Assembly: GCF_004310665.1 (NCBI RefSeq)
Contig: NZ_SIXF01000007.1
Location: 124,001-188,000, forward strand
Origin: Pedobacter kyonggii
GTDB taxonomy: Bacteria > Bacteroidota > Bacteroidia > Sphingobacteriales > Sphingobacteriaceae
DNA length: 64,000 nt
Direction of reading: 5' to 3'
The position numbers and the translations under genes are program-made. Under the pieces are notes generated by a model, which was not told where the DNA came from, made no database searches, and worked only from the letters and a program-made list of their open reading frames with translations. Shown here in pieces: positions 9,422-18,538 of the stretch. Numbering within the stretch: position 1 is the stretch's first letter; each line of letters begins with the position of its first letter.

Positions 9422-12400
9422 ATGCCAAAAACTAACCATATATTAAAAACCATACAACTAAAAACCTTACCGATTTTGGTAATGGCGCTTTTAGCCACTA
9501 ACTTTTCATTTGCCCAAAAAACAAAACCGGTAGCGCCGCCAAAACCTATCTTCAAAGGGAAGGATGGCAAAATGGCTTATACATCTGATGCGGAGGGCAA
9601 CCGGATACCCGATTTTTCCTATGCTGGTTACATGGCAGGCGAAAAAGCCATTCCAAATGCAACAATTAAGGTAGTTGTTCCTGTTTCAAAGGGCGATGCC
9701 ACCTTAAGGATTCAGTCAGCAATTAATTATGTTTCGAAATTACCCCTAGGTAAAGATGGATTACGTGGCGCCGTTTTATTAGAAAAAGGAACTTACGAAG
9801 TTACCGGAACATTAAGGTTGTCGGCATCTGGTGTGGTGCTCCGCGGAAGTGGAATGGACGAAAATGGCACTAAGATTTTTGCAACGGGTTTAGACCGGAT
9901 TGGTGTAATCAGGATTTTAGGCAACAAAAATAGGATAGAAGAACAGGCAATCGTGGTTACTGATACTTATGTACCCGTTAATGCAAATAAAATTACGCTG
10001 GCTAATGCCAATGGATTTAAAGTGGGTGATCAGATCCTCATTAACAGGCCTTCAACCAAAGAATGGATCGAAACCCTTAAAACGGTCGAATTTGGTGGTG
10101 GAGAAAGTGCTTTGGGCTGGAAAACAGGAACAAGAGATATTCATTGGGATAGAAAAATTATCGCCGTAAACGGCAATACAATAACTTTCGATGTGCCAAT
10201 TACAACAGCTTTAGATGCTAAATATGGTGGCGCAACGGTTTCAAAATATAAATGGGATGGAAGAATTGCGCAATCTGGCGTTGAAAACCTGAAAATCGAA
10301 TCAGATTATCATAAAGAAAATATTAAAGACGAGTATCACCGTTGGACAGCTATCTGTTTAGAAAACGTACAAGATGCCTGGGTTCGTCAGGTGGTTTTTG
10401 AGCATTTTGCAGGTTCTGCAGTAAATGTTTTAGAAACTTCAAAAAGGATTACTGTTGAAGATTGTAAATCGTTAACCCCAATTTCCGAAATCGGTGGTGA
10501 GCGCCGTTTTACCTTTTTAACTACTGGTCAGCAAACACTTTTCCAAAGGTTATACTCAGAATATGGTTACCATGATTTTGCTGTTGGCTTTTGCGCTCCA
10601 GGCCCCAATGTTTTTGTGCAGTGTCAGTCTTATTTGCCTTTCAGTTTTAGCGGCGCAATTGATAGCTGGGCATCGGGCGTTTTATTTGATATCGTAAACA
10701 TCGACGGACAAGCTTTAAGTTATTTAAACCGCGGACAAGATGGACAAGGTGCAGGCTGGAGTGCTGCAAACAGTGTATTCTGGCAATGTAGTGCCGCAAG
10801 GGTTGATAATTTTCAGCCGCCAACAGCTCAAAACTGGGCTTTTGGAACCTGGTCTCAATTCGCCGGAAACGGTTATTGGGATATGTCGAACGAACAGATC
10901 CAGCCACGAAGTTTATATTATGCCCAACTAAAAGATAGATTGGGAAGTGAGGTGGATAACAGGAATTTTGTGTTACCTGTTGAAACGGAAGCATCAAGCA
11001 GTCCGCCTGTAGATGTAGCATTAAAACTAACCAAATTGGCTTACAAACCTGCCTTAACCGTTTCAGAATATATTGATGCGGCATCTGACAGGAATAAAAT
11101 CCCGTCAGATGCCGGTTCGGCAAAAAACATTGATAAGATCGGCTTAGATAAAGTTGTTCAACCTGTTCTTGCAGATGCGATGGGCATCAAAAATGGTTGG
11201 TTGGTTCGTGGCAGCGAAATCGTTCTCGGCGGTCGTCAGGATGTGCCCTGGTGGAACGGAAGTGCCCGTCCGCATGGACTAAAAAATACCAAGTTCCATA
11301 TCACACGTTTCGTTCCCGGTCGTTCCGGTAATGGTTTAACAGATGATCTGGATTCAATGACCGATGCCATGAAAAACGGTCAGGTTAAAGTGCTAGATCA
11401 CAATTATGGCCTTTGGTACGATAGAAGAAGAGATGACCATGAGCGCATCCGCCGTATGGATGGCGAAGTTTGGGCACCTTTTTATGAATTGCCTTTCGCT
11501 CGTAGCGGACAAGATAAAGCCTGGGATGGTTTGAGCAAATATGACATTACCAAATACAACCTTTGGTATTGGGATAGGTTAAAGCAATTTGCTAATCTGG
11601 CTGATCAAAAAGGCTTGGTTTTAATCCACGAGAACTATTTTCAACACAACATTATCGAGGCCGGGGCGCATTATGCCGATTTTCCTTGGCGTACCGCAAA
11701 CAACATAAACAACACAGGTTTCCCTGAACCTGTACCATATGCTGGCGACAAGCGTATTTTTATGGCCGAGCAGTTTTACGATATCAGCAACGAACACCGC
11801 AAGGCGATCCATAAAGCTTATATCCGAAAATGTTTAGAGAATTTTGATGGAAACACAGGCGTTATCCAATTAATTGGTGCCGAATTTACTGGTCCGTTGC
11901 ACTTTGTTCAGTTCTGGATCGACACCATAAAGGAATGGGAAAAAGAAACAGGTAAACATCCGATTATCGGCTTAAGTGTAACTAAAGATGTGCAGGATGC
12001 CATTTTAGCAGATCCAAACCGTGCTGTTGTTGTCGACCTGATTGATATCAGGTACTGGCATTACCAGGCCGATGGAACCGCCTACGCACCACAAGGTGGC
12101 TTAAGTTTGGCACCCCGTCAGCATGCACGTTTGTTAAAACCTAAAAAAACCTCTTTTGAAGAAATTTACCACGCTGTATCTGAATATAAAAACAAATTCC
12201 CTGATAAGGCAGTGATTTACTCAGGAGATAGTTTTGACAGTTTCGGATGGGCTATTTTAATGGCAGGAGGTTCGCTCTCCAATGTCGATGGAATTGATGC
12301 TTCAATTTTAACTGCGGCATCTTCGATGAAACCCTTTTTACCTGCAGATAAATCTGCAAAACAATATGGTTTAGAAAACCCGGGCAAAGCTTATATTTTG

Positions 12401-12583
12401 TATAACGCCTCTGCTAATGCCATCAATCTCGATTTGAGCAAAGTATCTGGAAAATTCAATGTAAAAGTGCTCAACTCCAGAACAGGGAAGGTGCTTAAAG
12501 AAGAGAGAATTAATGCCGGCGCTACTGCTAAGTTAGAGAAGGTTGCATCAGGAGACGAAGTCATCATCATCAATAAAATTTAA
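9422..12583 (+). CDS. Secreted two-part protein: pectin-lyase-like beta-helix plus DUF6298-like domain
   Basis: Large exported protein of 1053 residues, probably acting on a pectin fragment; the reaction is not known to me. The ATG at 9422 is chosen because it begins a good signal peptide (ends near FAQ); the longer reading starts in the upstream repeat. Residues about 75-500 look like a right-handed parallel beta-helix (ATLRIQSAINYV, RGAVLLEKGTYEVTG, GVVLRGSGMDENGTKI), the opening of Pectate_lyase_3-type proteins. From about 600 on a second domain resembles an alpha/beta barrel (WYDRRRDDHERIRRMDG, LIHENYFQHNIIEAGAHYADFPWR, LIGAEFTGPLHFVQFWIDTI), which I associate with DUF6298. Its stop is one base before the next start, so the two are co-transcribed. 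The family name is from memory and needs a profile search. Confidence 0.7.
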   Translation: MPKTNHILKTIQLKTLPILVMALLATNFSFAQKTKPVAPPKPIFKGKDGKMAYTSDAEGNRIPDFSYAGYMAGEKAIPNATIKVVVPVSKGDATLRIQSAINYVSKLPLGKDGLRGAVLLEKGTYEVTGTLRLSASGVVLRGSGMDENGTKIFATGLDRIGVIRILGNKNRIEEQAIVVTDTYVPVNANKITLANANGFKVGDQILINRPSTKEWIETLKTVEFGGGESALGWKTGTRDIHWDRKIIAVNGNTITFDVPITTALDAKYGGATVSKYKWDGRIAQSGVENLKIESDYHKENIKDEYHRWTAICLENVQDAWVRQVVFEHFAGSAVNVLETSKRITVEDCKSLTPISEIGGERRFTFLTTGQQTLFQRLYSEYGYHDFAVGFCAPGPNVFVQCQSYLPFSFSGAIDSWASGVLFDIVNIDGQALSYLNRGQDGQGAGWSAANSVFWQCSAARVDNFQPPTAQNWAFGTWSQFAGNGYWDMSNEQIQPRSLYYAQLKDRLGSEVDNRNFVLPVETEASSSPPVDVALKLTKLAYKPALTVSEYIDAASDRNKIPSDAGSAKNIDKIGLDKVVQPVLADAMGIKNGWLVRGSEIVLGGRQDVPWWNGSARPHGLKNTKFHITRFVPGRSGNGLTDDLDSMTDAMKNGQVKVLDHNYGLWYDRRRDDHERIRRMDGEVWAPFYELPFARSGQDKAWDGLSKYDITKYNLWYWDRLKQFANLADQKGLVLIHENYFQHNIIEAGAHYADFPWRTANNINNTGFPEPVPYAGDKRIFMAEQFYDISNEHRKAIHKAYIRKCLENFDGNTGVIQLIGAEFTGPLHFVQFWIDTIKEWEKETGKHPIIGLSVTKDVQDAILADPNRAVVVDLIDIRYWHYQADGTAYAPQGGLSLAPRQHARLLKPKKTSFEEIYHAVSEYKNKFPDKAVIYSGDSFDSFGWAILMAGGSLSNVDGIDASILTAASSMKPFLPADKSAKQYGLENPGKAYILYNASANAINLDLSKVSGKFNVKVLNSRTGKVLKEERINAGATAKLEKVASGDEVIIINKI

Positions 12584-12584
12584 C

Positions 12585-13985
12585 ATGAACATTAAATCTA
12601 AAATATTTCTGCTTGTTGTGGTTTCTTGCTTAGCTTTTGGCTGTAAGAAAAAACCGCATTTTGGTGATAAAAGTCTCTTGGTTTCAGAGAATGGAAGATA
12701 TTTAACCACCGGTGATGGTAAACCATTCTTCTGGCTTGGCGACACTGGCTGGCTATTGTTTGGCAGGTTAACAAGAGAAGAGGCAAATACTTACCTCGAA
12801 GACCGCAAACAAAAAGGTTTTAATGTAATCCAGGTGATGTTATTACATGATGTTCCATCAAGAAATGTGTATCTGGATTCCTCAGTTGTACATGCAGATG
12901 TTTCAAAGCCGATGCTTACACCGGGCAATAACCCAAAAGATTCTTTGGCTTATGATTATTGGGACCATGTTGATTATATCGTTGATCAGGCAGCAGAAAA
13001 AGGCCTCTATATGGCATTAGTGCCTGTTTGGGGTACAAATGTTAAAGCTGGAAAAGTTAAAAAGGAGCAAGCAAAAGCTTATTCTGAGTTTTTGGCGAAA
13101 CGTTATAAAGAGAAATGGAATATAATCTGGCTCAATGGTGGCGATATTAAAGGCAGCGATAAAAAAGAAGTTTGGAACACCATTGGCGAAACTTTAAGGG
13201 CAAATGATCCCAATCACCTTATTACTTTTCACCCTAGGGGAAGAACAGCCTCATCACAATGGTTTCATAATGAAAAATGGTGCGATTTTGATATGGTTCA
13301 ATCTGGTCACCGCCGATATGATCAGGATACCTCTAAAAATGAGAAATTACATTATGGAGAAGATAACTGGAAATACATTGAAGCCGATTATAAACTGAAA
13401 CCAACTAAGCCGACAATTGATGGTGAGCCTTCTTATGAGGATATTCCTCAAGGTTTGCACGATACTCTCCAACCACGTTGGACAGATAGTGATGTAAGAA
13501 GATATGGTTACTGGTCGGTTTTTGCGGGTGCTTTTGGCTACACTTATGGCCATAATTCGGTGATGCAGATGTATAAAAAAACAGATTTAAAGCCTGCTTA
13601 TGGTCCTAAAGACCAATGGATAACGGCTATAAATGCTCCGGGTGCAAAACAAATGCAATATTTAAAAGATCTGATGTTATCCCATTCCTATTTCGACCGC
13701 GTACCCGACCAGACTTTGGTTGCAGGTAAAAACGGCGAAAAGTACGATCGGATTCTTGCCACAAGAGGTGAAGACTTTGCGATGTTGTACACCTATACGG
13801 GGCACAATTTTAGTGTTCAGATGGGCAAAATCGATGGTGATGAAGTAAAAGCATCATGGTTTGATCCAAGAACAGGAAAAATTACGCCAATTGGAGAATT
13901 TGAAAATAAAGGAATAAAAGAATTTAACCCACCAGGCGAACCTGCAAATGGTAATGATTGGGTGTTAGTGTTGGAGGAGATATAA
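12585..13985 (+). CDS. GH140-like lipoprotein (DUF4038; apiosidase family)
   Basis: Probable apiosidase, the activity that removes apiose from galacturonic acid at the base of RG-II side chains. The 466-residue protein starts at 12585, one base after the preceding stop. It has a lipoprotein signal with C20 (LAFGC), so is anchored to a membrane. GH140/DUF4038 features are GRYLTTGDGKPFFWLGDTGW at about 31-50, NVIQVMLLHD, WNIIWLNGGD (D187, candidate acid/base) and TIDGEPSYED (E281, candidate nucleophile). The C-terminus (MLYTYTGHNFSVQMGKI, ASWFDPRTGKITPIGEF) matches the collagen-binding-like sandwich domain usually found behind this barrel. Not all GH140-like proteins are proven apiosidases, so specificity remains inference. 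Confidence 0.75.
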   Translation: MNIKSKIFLLVVVSCLAFGCKKKPHFGDKSLLVSENGRYLTTGDGKPFFWLGDTGWLLFGRLTREEANTYLEDRKQKGFNVIQVMLLHDVPSRNVYLDSSVVHADVSKPMLTPGNNPKDSLAYDYWDHVDYIVDQAAEKGLYMALVPVWGTNVKAGKVKKEQAKAYSEFLAKRYKEKWNIIWLNGGDIKGSDKKEVWNTIGETLRANDPNHLITFHPRGRTASSQWFHNEKWCDFDMVQSGHRRYDQDTSKNEKLHYGEDNWKYIEADYKLKPTKPTIDGEPSYEDIPQGLHDTLQPRWTDSDVRRYGYWSVFAGAFGYTYGHNSVMQMYKKTDLKPAYGPKDQWITAINAPGAKQMQYLKDLMLSHSYFDRVPDQTLVAGKNGEKYDRILATRGEDFAMLYTYTGHNFSVQMGKIDGDEVKASWFDPRTGKITPIGEFENKGIKEFNPPGEPANGNDWVLVLEEI

Positions 13986-13995
13986 ATAGTTAGGT

Positions 13996-14076
13996 CGTCA
14001 TTCCCAACTTGATTGGGAATCGTAATGCTTTGGCTATTGTTTGTGTATTAAGATTCCCGCCTGCGCGGGAATGACG
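13996..14076. repeat. Palindromic repeat, family R2 (copy a)
   Basis: Begins CGTCATTCCCAACTTGATTG and ends GCCTGCGCGGGAATGACG. It lies between the GH140-like and GH43-like genes, ending eight bases before the latter's ATG. Other copies are at 17032-17125, 25116-25199 (inverted), 34491-34561 and 59020-59128. Confidence 0.75.
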
Positions 14077-14083
14077 ATCACTA

Positions 14084-15046
14084 ATGAATAAAAATAACGA
14101 AAGAATAAAAACAGTGTTTAAACCCAATTCCATATCATCATTTCGCTTAGCTATAATTGGCCTGCTGCTTTGTGGCTTAGCATCCTGCACAAAACAGGCT
14201 TATATATTTACTTCTTTCCATGAGCCAGCAAACGAAGGTTTAAGGCTTTTATACAGCTATGACGCCTATCACTGGACAGATTTGAATAAAACTTTCCTAA
14301 AACCAACAGTTGGAACGCAGAAAGTTTTACGCGATCCATCAATTGTCCAAGGCCCGGATGGAACCTTTCATTTGGTCTGGACCTGTAGTTGGAAAGGCGA
14401 TAAAGGTTTCGGTTACGCAAGTTCGAAAGACCTGATCAACTGGAGTGCGCAAAAGTTTCTTCCGGCAATGGAAAGTGAGCCAAAAACGGTAAATGTCTGG
14501 GCACCGGAAATTTTTTATGATAACGAGAAAAAAGAATATATAATCATCTGGGCTTCAACAATACCGTTCCACTTTGCTAAAGGAATAGAAGAAGAGGAGA
14601 ATAACCACAGGATGTATAGTATTACAACCAAAGATTTTGAGACTTTCTCAAAGCCAAAACTGTTTCTCGACCCTGGTTTTAGTGTAATTGATGCAGTTAT
14701 TGTGAAACGGGCAATCAAAGACTATGTACTGGTTTTAAAAGATAATACCCGCCCAAATAGGAATTTAAAAGTTGCTTTTGCAATGGATGTTTTAGGTCCT
14801 TATGAAAATGTTTCTGACACTTTTAGTCCGAAATTAACGGAGGGACCAACGGTTGTAAAAGCTGGAAAGGATTGGTTGATTTATTTTGATGCCTACGGAC
14901 AAAAGATTTATTCAGCTTATAAAACAGTCGATTTTAAGTCTTTTAAAGATGTAACTGCGGAGGTTTCAATCCCCGAAGGACATAAACATGGAACAATTAT
15001 AAAAGTGAAAAGGAAAGTGATTGAGAGATTGAAGAATGATAGATAA
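14084..15046 (+). CDS. GH43-like lipoprotein glycosidase
   Basis: Predicted five-bladed beta-propeller glycosidase, 320 residues, membrane-anchored by a lipobox Cys at residue 35 (LASC). The GH43 pattern is visible: catalytic base Asp in LRDPS (D84), the NVWAPEIFYD segment near 142, which carries typical blade sequence, and a candidate acid Glu in LTEGP (E253). Family members are mostly alpha-L-arabinofuranosidases, beta-xylosidases or galactosidases; an arabinose or galactose side chain of pectin would fit this locus. The start codon sits directly after repeat R2a, which separates it from the GH140-like gene. Specificity is not readable; I am confident only of the fold and clan. Confidence 0.72.
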   Translation: MNKNNERIKTVFKPNSISSFRLAIIGLLLCGLASCTKQAYIFTSFHEPANEGLRLLYSYDAYHWTDLNKTFLKPTVGTQKVLRDPSIVQGPDGTFHLVWTCSWKGDKGFGYASSKDLINWSAQKFLPAMESEPKTVNVWAPEIFYDNEKKEYIIIWASTIPFHFAKGIEEEENNHRMYSITTKDFETFSKPKLFLDPGFSVIDAVIVKRAIKDYVLVLKDNTRPNRNLKVAFAMDVLGPYENVSDTFSPKLTEGPTVVKAGKDWLIYFDAYGQKIYSAYKTVDFKSFKDVTAEVSIPEGHKHGTIIKVKRKVIERLKNDR

Positions 15047-15060
15047 GTTTTTAATACGGT

Positions 15061-15130
15061 CGTCATGCTGAATTTATTTCAGCATCTATTGGAAAGGTCA
15101 TAAAGACTCTGAAATAAATTCAGAGTGACG
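15061..15130. repeat. Palindromic repeat, family R1 (copy b)
   Basis: CGTCATGCTGAATTTATTTC at the left, CTGAAATAAATTCAGAGTGACG-type right end. It lies 24 bases before the ATG of the BNR propeller gene. Confidence 0.75.
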
Positions 15131-15154
15131 AACGAAAAGAAAGAACATAATAAC

Positions 15155-16987
15155 ATGAAAATATTTAAAATACTTTGTTTAAGCTTACCATTGGCATTTG
15201 CAGGGTCAACCTCGCAGGCGCAGGATACAGTGCGTTATACAGGCAAAACCTTGGTAAACGCAGATTATCATCATGGCCAGCTTTCGCCGGTGATGGGCGT
15301 ACACAGTATCCAAACTTTCAGGGCAAACAGAGAACACCCAGAATTGGCCGAAAACTTTGGTTGGACTTATAACCATGCGCCGATGTTGGCTTATTGGAAC
15401 AACAAATTTTACATCGAATATTTGAGCGATAAAGTTGGTGAAAGCATCCCACCAGGACAAACATTATTACAGTCCTCAGAAGATGGCTACACCTGGACTA
15501 AACCAGATGTTGTTTTTCCGATTTACAGGATTCCTGATGGAACCACAAAAGAGGGTAGAACTGATGTAGCGAAAGATTTAGATGCTGTGATGCATCAACG
15601 CATGGGCTTTTATGTTTCTACTAAAAACGTGTTCCTGGTTTTAGGTTTTTACGCCATCAGTTTTGATGCTAAAGACGACCCGAACGATGGTCATGGAATT
15701 GGCAGGGCTGTAAGAGAAATTCAGGCTGATGGAAAATATGGCCCAATTTATTTCATCCATTACAATCCGGGTTATTCGGAGAAAAACACCAAATATCCAT
15801 TGTATACGAGAAGTAAAAGTAAAGCTTTTATTGAGGCTTGTAACGAGTTATTAGCTAATAAATTAATGACCCAGCAATGGAATGAAGAGGCGGACAGAAA
15901 AGATCCATTGATCACTTTACAGAAACAATATAAAGCATTCAGCTACTATCATTTACCTGATGGAAGAGTGGTTGGGTTATGGAAAAACGCCTTAACAGCA
16001 ATCAGCAATGATAACGGTAAAAGTTGGCCTGAAAACGCTTCGCGTGCACCGGGTTTTGTAAACAGCAATGCCAAAATATGGGGACAAAAAACTGCTGATG
16101 GTAACTACGCGACGGTTTATAATCCATCAGAGTATAGGTGGCCTTTAGCCATTTCAACAAGCCAAAATGGGCTCGATTATACCAACCTTTTACTGGTACA
16201 TGGTGAAATTACGCCAATGCGTTATGGAGGCAATTACAAATCTTACGGTCCGCAGTATGTTCGTGGTATTGAAGAAGGGAACGGAAAACCCGCGGATGGG
16301 AAGTTATGGGTAACCTACAGCATGAATAAAGAAGATATATGGGTTTCCTCAGCTCCGATACCCGTTAATGATAAGGCCACACAACATGTAAATGATGATT
16401 TTGGTAAAATATCAGCTGATAAAGCACTCGAAATGTGGAATATATACAGTCCGCTTTGGGCGCCTGTTAAAGTCGATAACGGTACTTTGGTTTTAAAAGA
16501 TAAAGATCCGTTCGACTATGCGAAAGCCGAAAGATTGTTTCCTGCATCCAGAAAAATTATTGCTTCGTTTTCGGTTACGCCAAAGCAAAATGATTTCGGT
16601 TTACTGGAAATCGAATTGCAGGATGCTAAAGGAGCTGCTACCGTTCGGTTAACTTTTGATACTGCAGGAGTTTTAAGCGCAAAAGCTGGTGCACGGTATA
16701 AAAATTTCATGAAATACGAGGCAGGGAAAAATTATGATATCAAGTTGAAATTAGATGCGTTTACCCGATTTTACACCATTACTGTCAATGGAAAAGATGC
16801 ATTAACCAGTTTGGCTTTCCAACCTGTTGCTGATGTTTCCAGAATTGTTTTCCGCACTGGCGATGTTCGTCGTTTCCCTGATGTAGATACACCTGCTGAT
16901 CAAACCTATGATCTAAAAAATGCTGGAGAATCAGAAAAAAAAGAAGCTGTTTATTCAATTAAGTATTTAAAAACGGAGGGATTTTAG
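15155..16987 (+). CDS. Secreted BNR/Asp-box propeller protein with C-terminal LamG-like domain
   Basis: Exported protein of 610 residues whose reaction I cannot name. The ATG at 15155 gives a standard signal peptide; the upstream in-frame GTG (15125) lies inside repeat R1b and is rejected. Asp-box-like turns (SEDGYTWTKPD near 106, SNDNGKSWPENA near 288, STSQNGLDYT) indicate a sialidase-type beta-propeller over about 30-420. The remainder (about 420-600; SFSVTPKQNDFGLLEIELQD, YDIKLKLDAFTRFYTITVNG) looks like a laminin-G/concanavalin sandwich. Propellers of this general shape include GH33 sialidases, GH145 and PL25, so it may attack an acidic sugar in the pectin. Alternatives, including a non-catalytic binder, stay open. 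Confidence 0.6.
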   Translation: MKIFKILCLSLPLAFAGSTSQAQDTVRYTGKTLVNADYHHGQLSPVMGVHSIQTFRANREHPELAENFGWTYNHAPMLAYWNNKFYIEYLSDKVGESIPPGQTLLQSSEDGYTWTKPDVVFPIYRIPDGTTKEGRTDVAKDLDAVMHQRMGFYVSTKNVFLVLGFYAISFDAKDDPNDGHGIGRAVREIQADGKYGPIYFIHYNPGYSEKNTKYPLYTRSKSKAFIEACNELLANKLMTQQWNEEADRKDPLITLQKQYKAFSYYHLPDGRVVGLWKNALTAISNDNGKSWPENASRAPGFVNSNAKIWGQKTADGNYATVYNPSEYRWPLAISTSQNGLDYTNLLLVHGEITPMRYGGNYKSYGPQYVRGIEEGNGKPADGKLWVTYSMNKEDIWVSSAPIPVNDKATQHVNDDFGKISADKALEMWNIYSPLWAPVKVDNGTLVLKDKDPFDYAKAERLFPASRKIIASFSVTPKQNDFGLLEIELQDAKGAATVRLTFDTAGVLSAKAGARYKNFMKYEAGKNYDIKLKLDAFTRFYTITVNGKDALTSLAFQPVADVSRIVFRTGDVRRFPDVDTPADQTYDLKNAGESEKKEAVYSIKYLKTEGF

Positions 16988-17031
16988 ATGAGAAAGCAGT
17001 TTGGATTTACTAGGGCATTTATAAAGCGCAG

Positions 17032-17125
17032 CGTCATTCTCAACTTGATTGGGAACCACGAAGTGCTTATCAGAGATAATCGTAATGCTATTGGCTTTAA
17101 GATCCCCGCCTGCGCGGGAATGACG
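17032..17125. repeat. Palindromic repeat, family R2 (copy b), supplies a start codon
   Basis: CGTCATTCTCAACTTGATTG at the left, GCCTGCGCGGGAATGACG at the right. The terminal ATGACG contains the ATG (17120) that best starts the acetylesterase gene. Its interior (GGGAACCACGAAGTGCT) matches copy e at 59041-59057 more closely than the other copies. Confidence 0.75.
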
Positions 17126-18538
17126 ACACTAATAATTCTACTTTCTCTTTTCTCCCTCTCCACCAACGCAAAAATCCTCTTGCCTCAGATCTTATCGAGC
17201 AATATGGTTTTACAACGGGATAAACCCATCAATATCTGGGGTTTTGCATCTCCGGATGAGAAAGTTGAAGTCACTTTTGCCGGACAAAAAAAACAGACGA
17301 TAACAGATAAAAATGGAAAATGGCTTCTTGTTTTAGCTCCACTCAAAACATCAGCAAAGCCGCAAACGATGTCTATCATAGGCTCAAATGAAATTATACT
17401 AACTAATATTCTGGTTGGCGAGGTTTGGGTGTGTTCAGGTCAATCCAATATGGAATATGCGATGCGCAAACTGGCTAAAATTCCTAAGCCGAAAAACGAA
17501 AAGTTGGGCTTTCCTTCTGATGAGGTTGCGAAGGCAAAAAACAGTCAGATCAGGATTTTCCTGGTTAACCGTAAAACATTAAACAAACCCGATTCGATCC
17601 ACAAAAGCTGGTCTGTAGCACAAGATTCCGCTTTACGTGCTTTCTCGGCCGTAGGTTATTTCTTTGCGAAAGAAATTCAGGAAAAATTAGGTATTCCCGT
17701 AGGCATGATCTCTTCGGCCATTCCAGGCAGCGCCATTGAACCTTGGATAGCAGAAAATGCATTTGCGCAGGAGGATTACTTCAAAAACCAAAAAGTAAAT
17801 AATGATCCCGGTAAATTTTATCCGACCATGATCGAGCCTTTAACGCAATTTAAAATCCGCGGATTTCTTTGGTATCAAGGCGAAACCAATTGTTTTCTGA
17901 ACGAGAAAATTAGCTACGCTTACAAAATGAAAGTGCTGATCAATAGCTGGAGAAAAGCATGGAAAGAAAAAGATCTGCCGTTTTATTATGTTCAGATTGC
18001 GCCTTTCGATTATAGTAAACAAAAAAGCGATAAGGTTGTATTAACTGCCGAAACGGAACCAACTTTTTGGGAGGCGCAACAACAGCTATTACGTTTGCCC
18101 AATACGGGGATGATTTCTACATCAGATTTAAACGATAATGGGGGAGATTTACATCCAACTTATAAGTGGGAAGTAGGTAAAAGATTATCGCTTTTGGCGC
18201 TGGCAAAAACATACAACAAAGACATACCTTTTTCTGGGCCGATTTACCAGTCTGCATCCTTTAAAAACGGAAAAGCATTGCTCCATTTTACATACCTGGA
18301 ATTAAACAATAAACCTATTTTAGGATTTACAATCGCGGGGAAAGACGGTAAATTCGTAAATGCTGAAGCTATCGTAAAAGACGATAAAGTGGTGGTTTCT
18401 TCAAAAGAAATTACCGAACCAGTTGCTGTGCGTTATAACTGGACAGAAAATCCATCAGGAAATTTTTATAGTAATGCTTTACCTGCATTACCTTTCAGAA
18501 CCGATAATCCATTAACAAAACAATTTAAAACCAATTAA
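17120..18538 (+). CDS. SGNH-type carbohydrate acetylesterase (sialate O-acetylesterase family)
   Basis: Predicted to remove acetyl groups from sugars, here probably from acetylated pectin or rhamnogalacturonan. I prefer the ATG at 17120 (472 residues) because it begins a signal peptide (MTTLIILLSLFSLSTNA); the frame stays open back to 16988 but that 44-residue extension is translated repeat R2b, so the start codon itself belongs to the repeat end. Family motifs: CSGQSNMEYAM (nucleophile Ser in GQSNM), FLWYQGETNC, and the DLHP catalytic Asp-His pair late in the protein. An N-terminal beta-sandwich (PINIWGFASPDEKVEV) precedes the hydrolase domain. A second homologue lies at 59156. The name sialate esterase is historical; sialic acid is not implied. 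Confidence 0.85.
   Translation: MTTLIILLSLFSLSTNAKILLPQILSSNMVLQRDKPINIWGFASPDEKVEVTFAGQKKQTITDKNGKWLLVLAPLKTSAKPQTMSIIGSNEIILTNILVGEVWVCSGQSNMEYAMRKLAKIPKPKNEKLGFPSDEVAKAKNSQIRIFLVNRKTLNKPDSIHKSWSVAQDSALRAFSAVGYFFAKEIQEKLGIPVGMISSAIPGSAIEPWIAENAFAQEDYFKNQKVNNDPGKFYPTMIEPLTQFKIRGFLWYQGETNCFLNEKISYAYKMKVLINSWRKAWKEKDLPFYYVQIAPFDYSKQKSDKVVLTAETEPTFWEAQQQLLRLPNTGMISTSDLNDNGGDLHPTYKWEVGKRLSLLALAKTYNKDIPFSGPIYQSASFKNGKALLHFTYLELNNKPILGFTIAGKDGKFVNAEAIVKDDKVVVSSKEITEPVAVRYNWTENPSGNFYSNALPALPFRTDNPLTKQFKTN

Noticed and set aside
10647-11123. 158-codon minus-strand frame inside the DUF6298-like gene
   Set aside because: Antisense shadow of a well-supported gene, no recognisable domain.
16988-17119. 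Upstream N-terminal extension of acetylesterase 1
   Set aside because: Translation of repeat R2b; the signal peptide begins at 17120.
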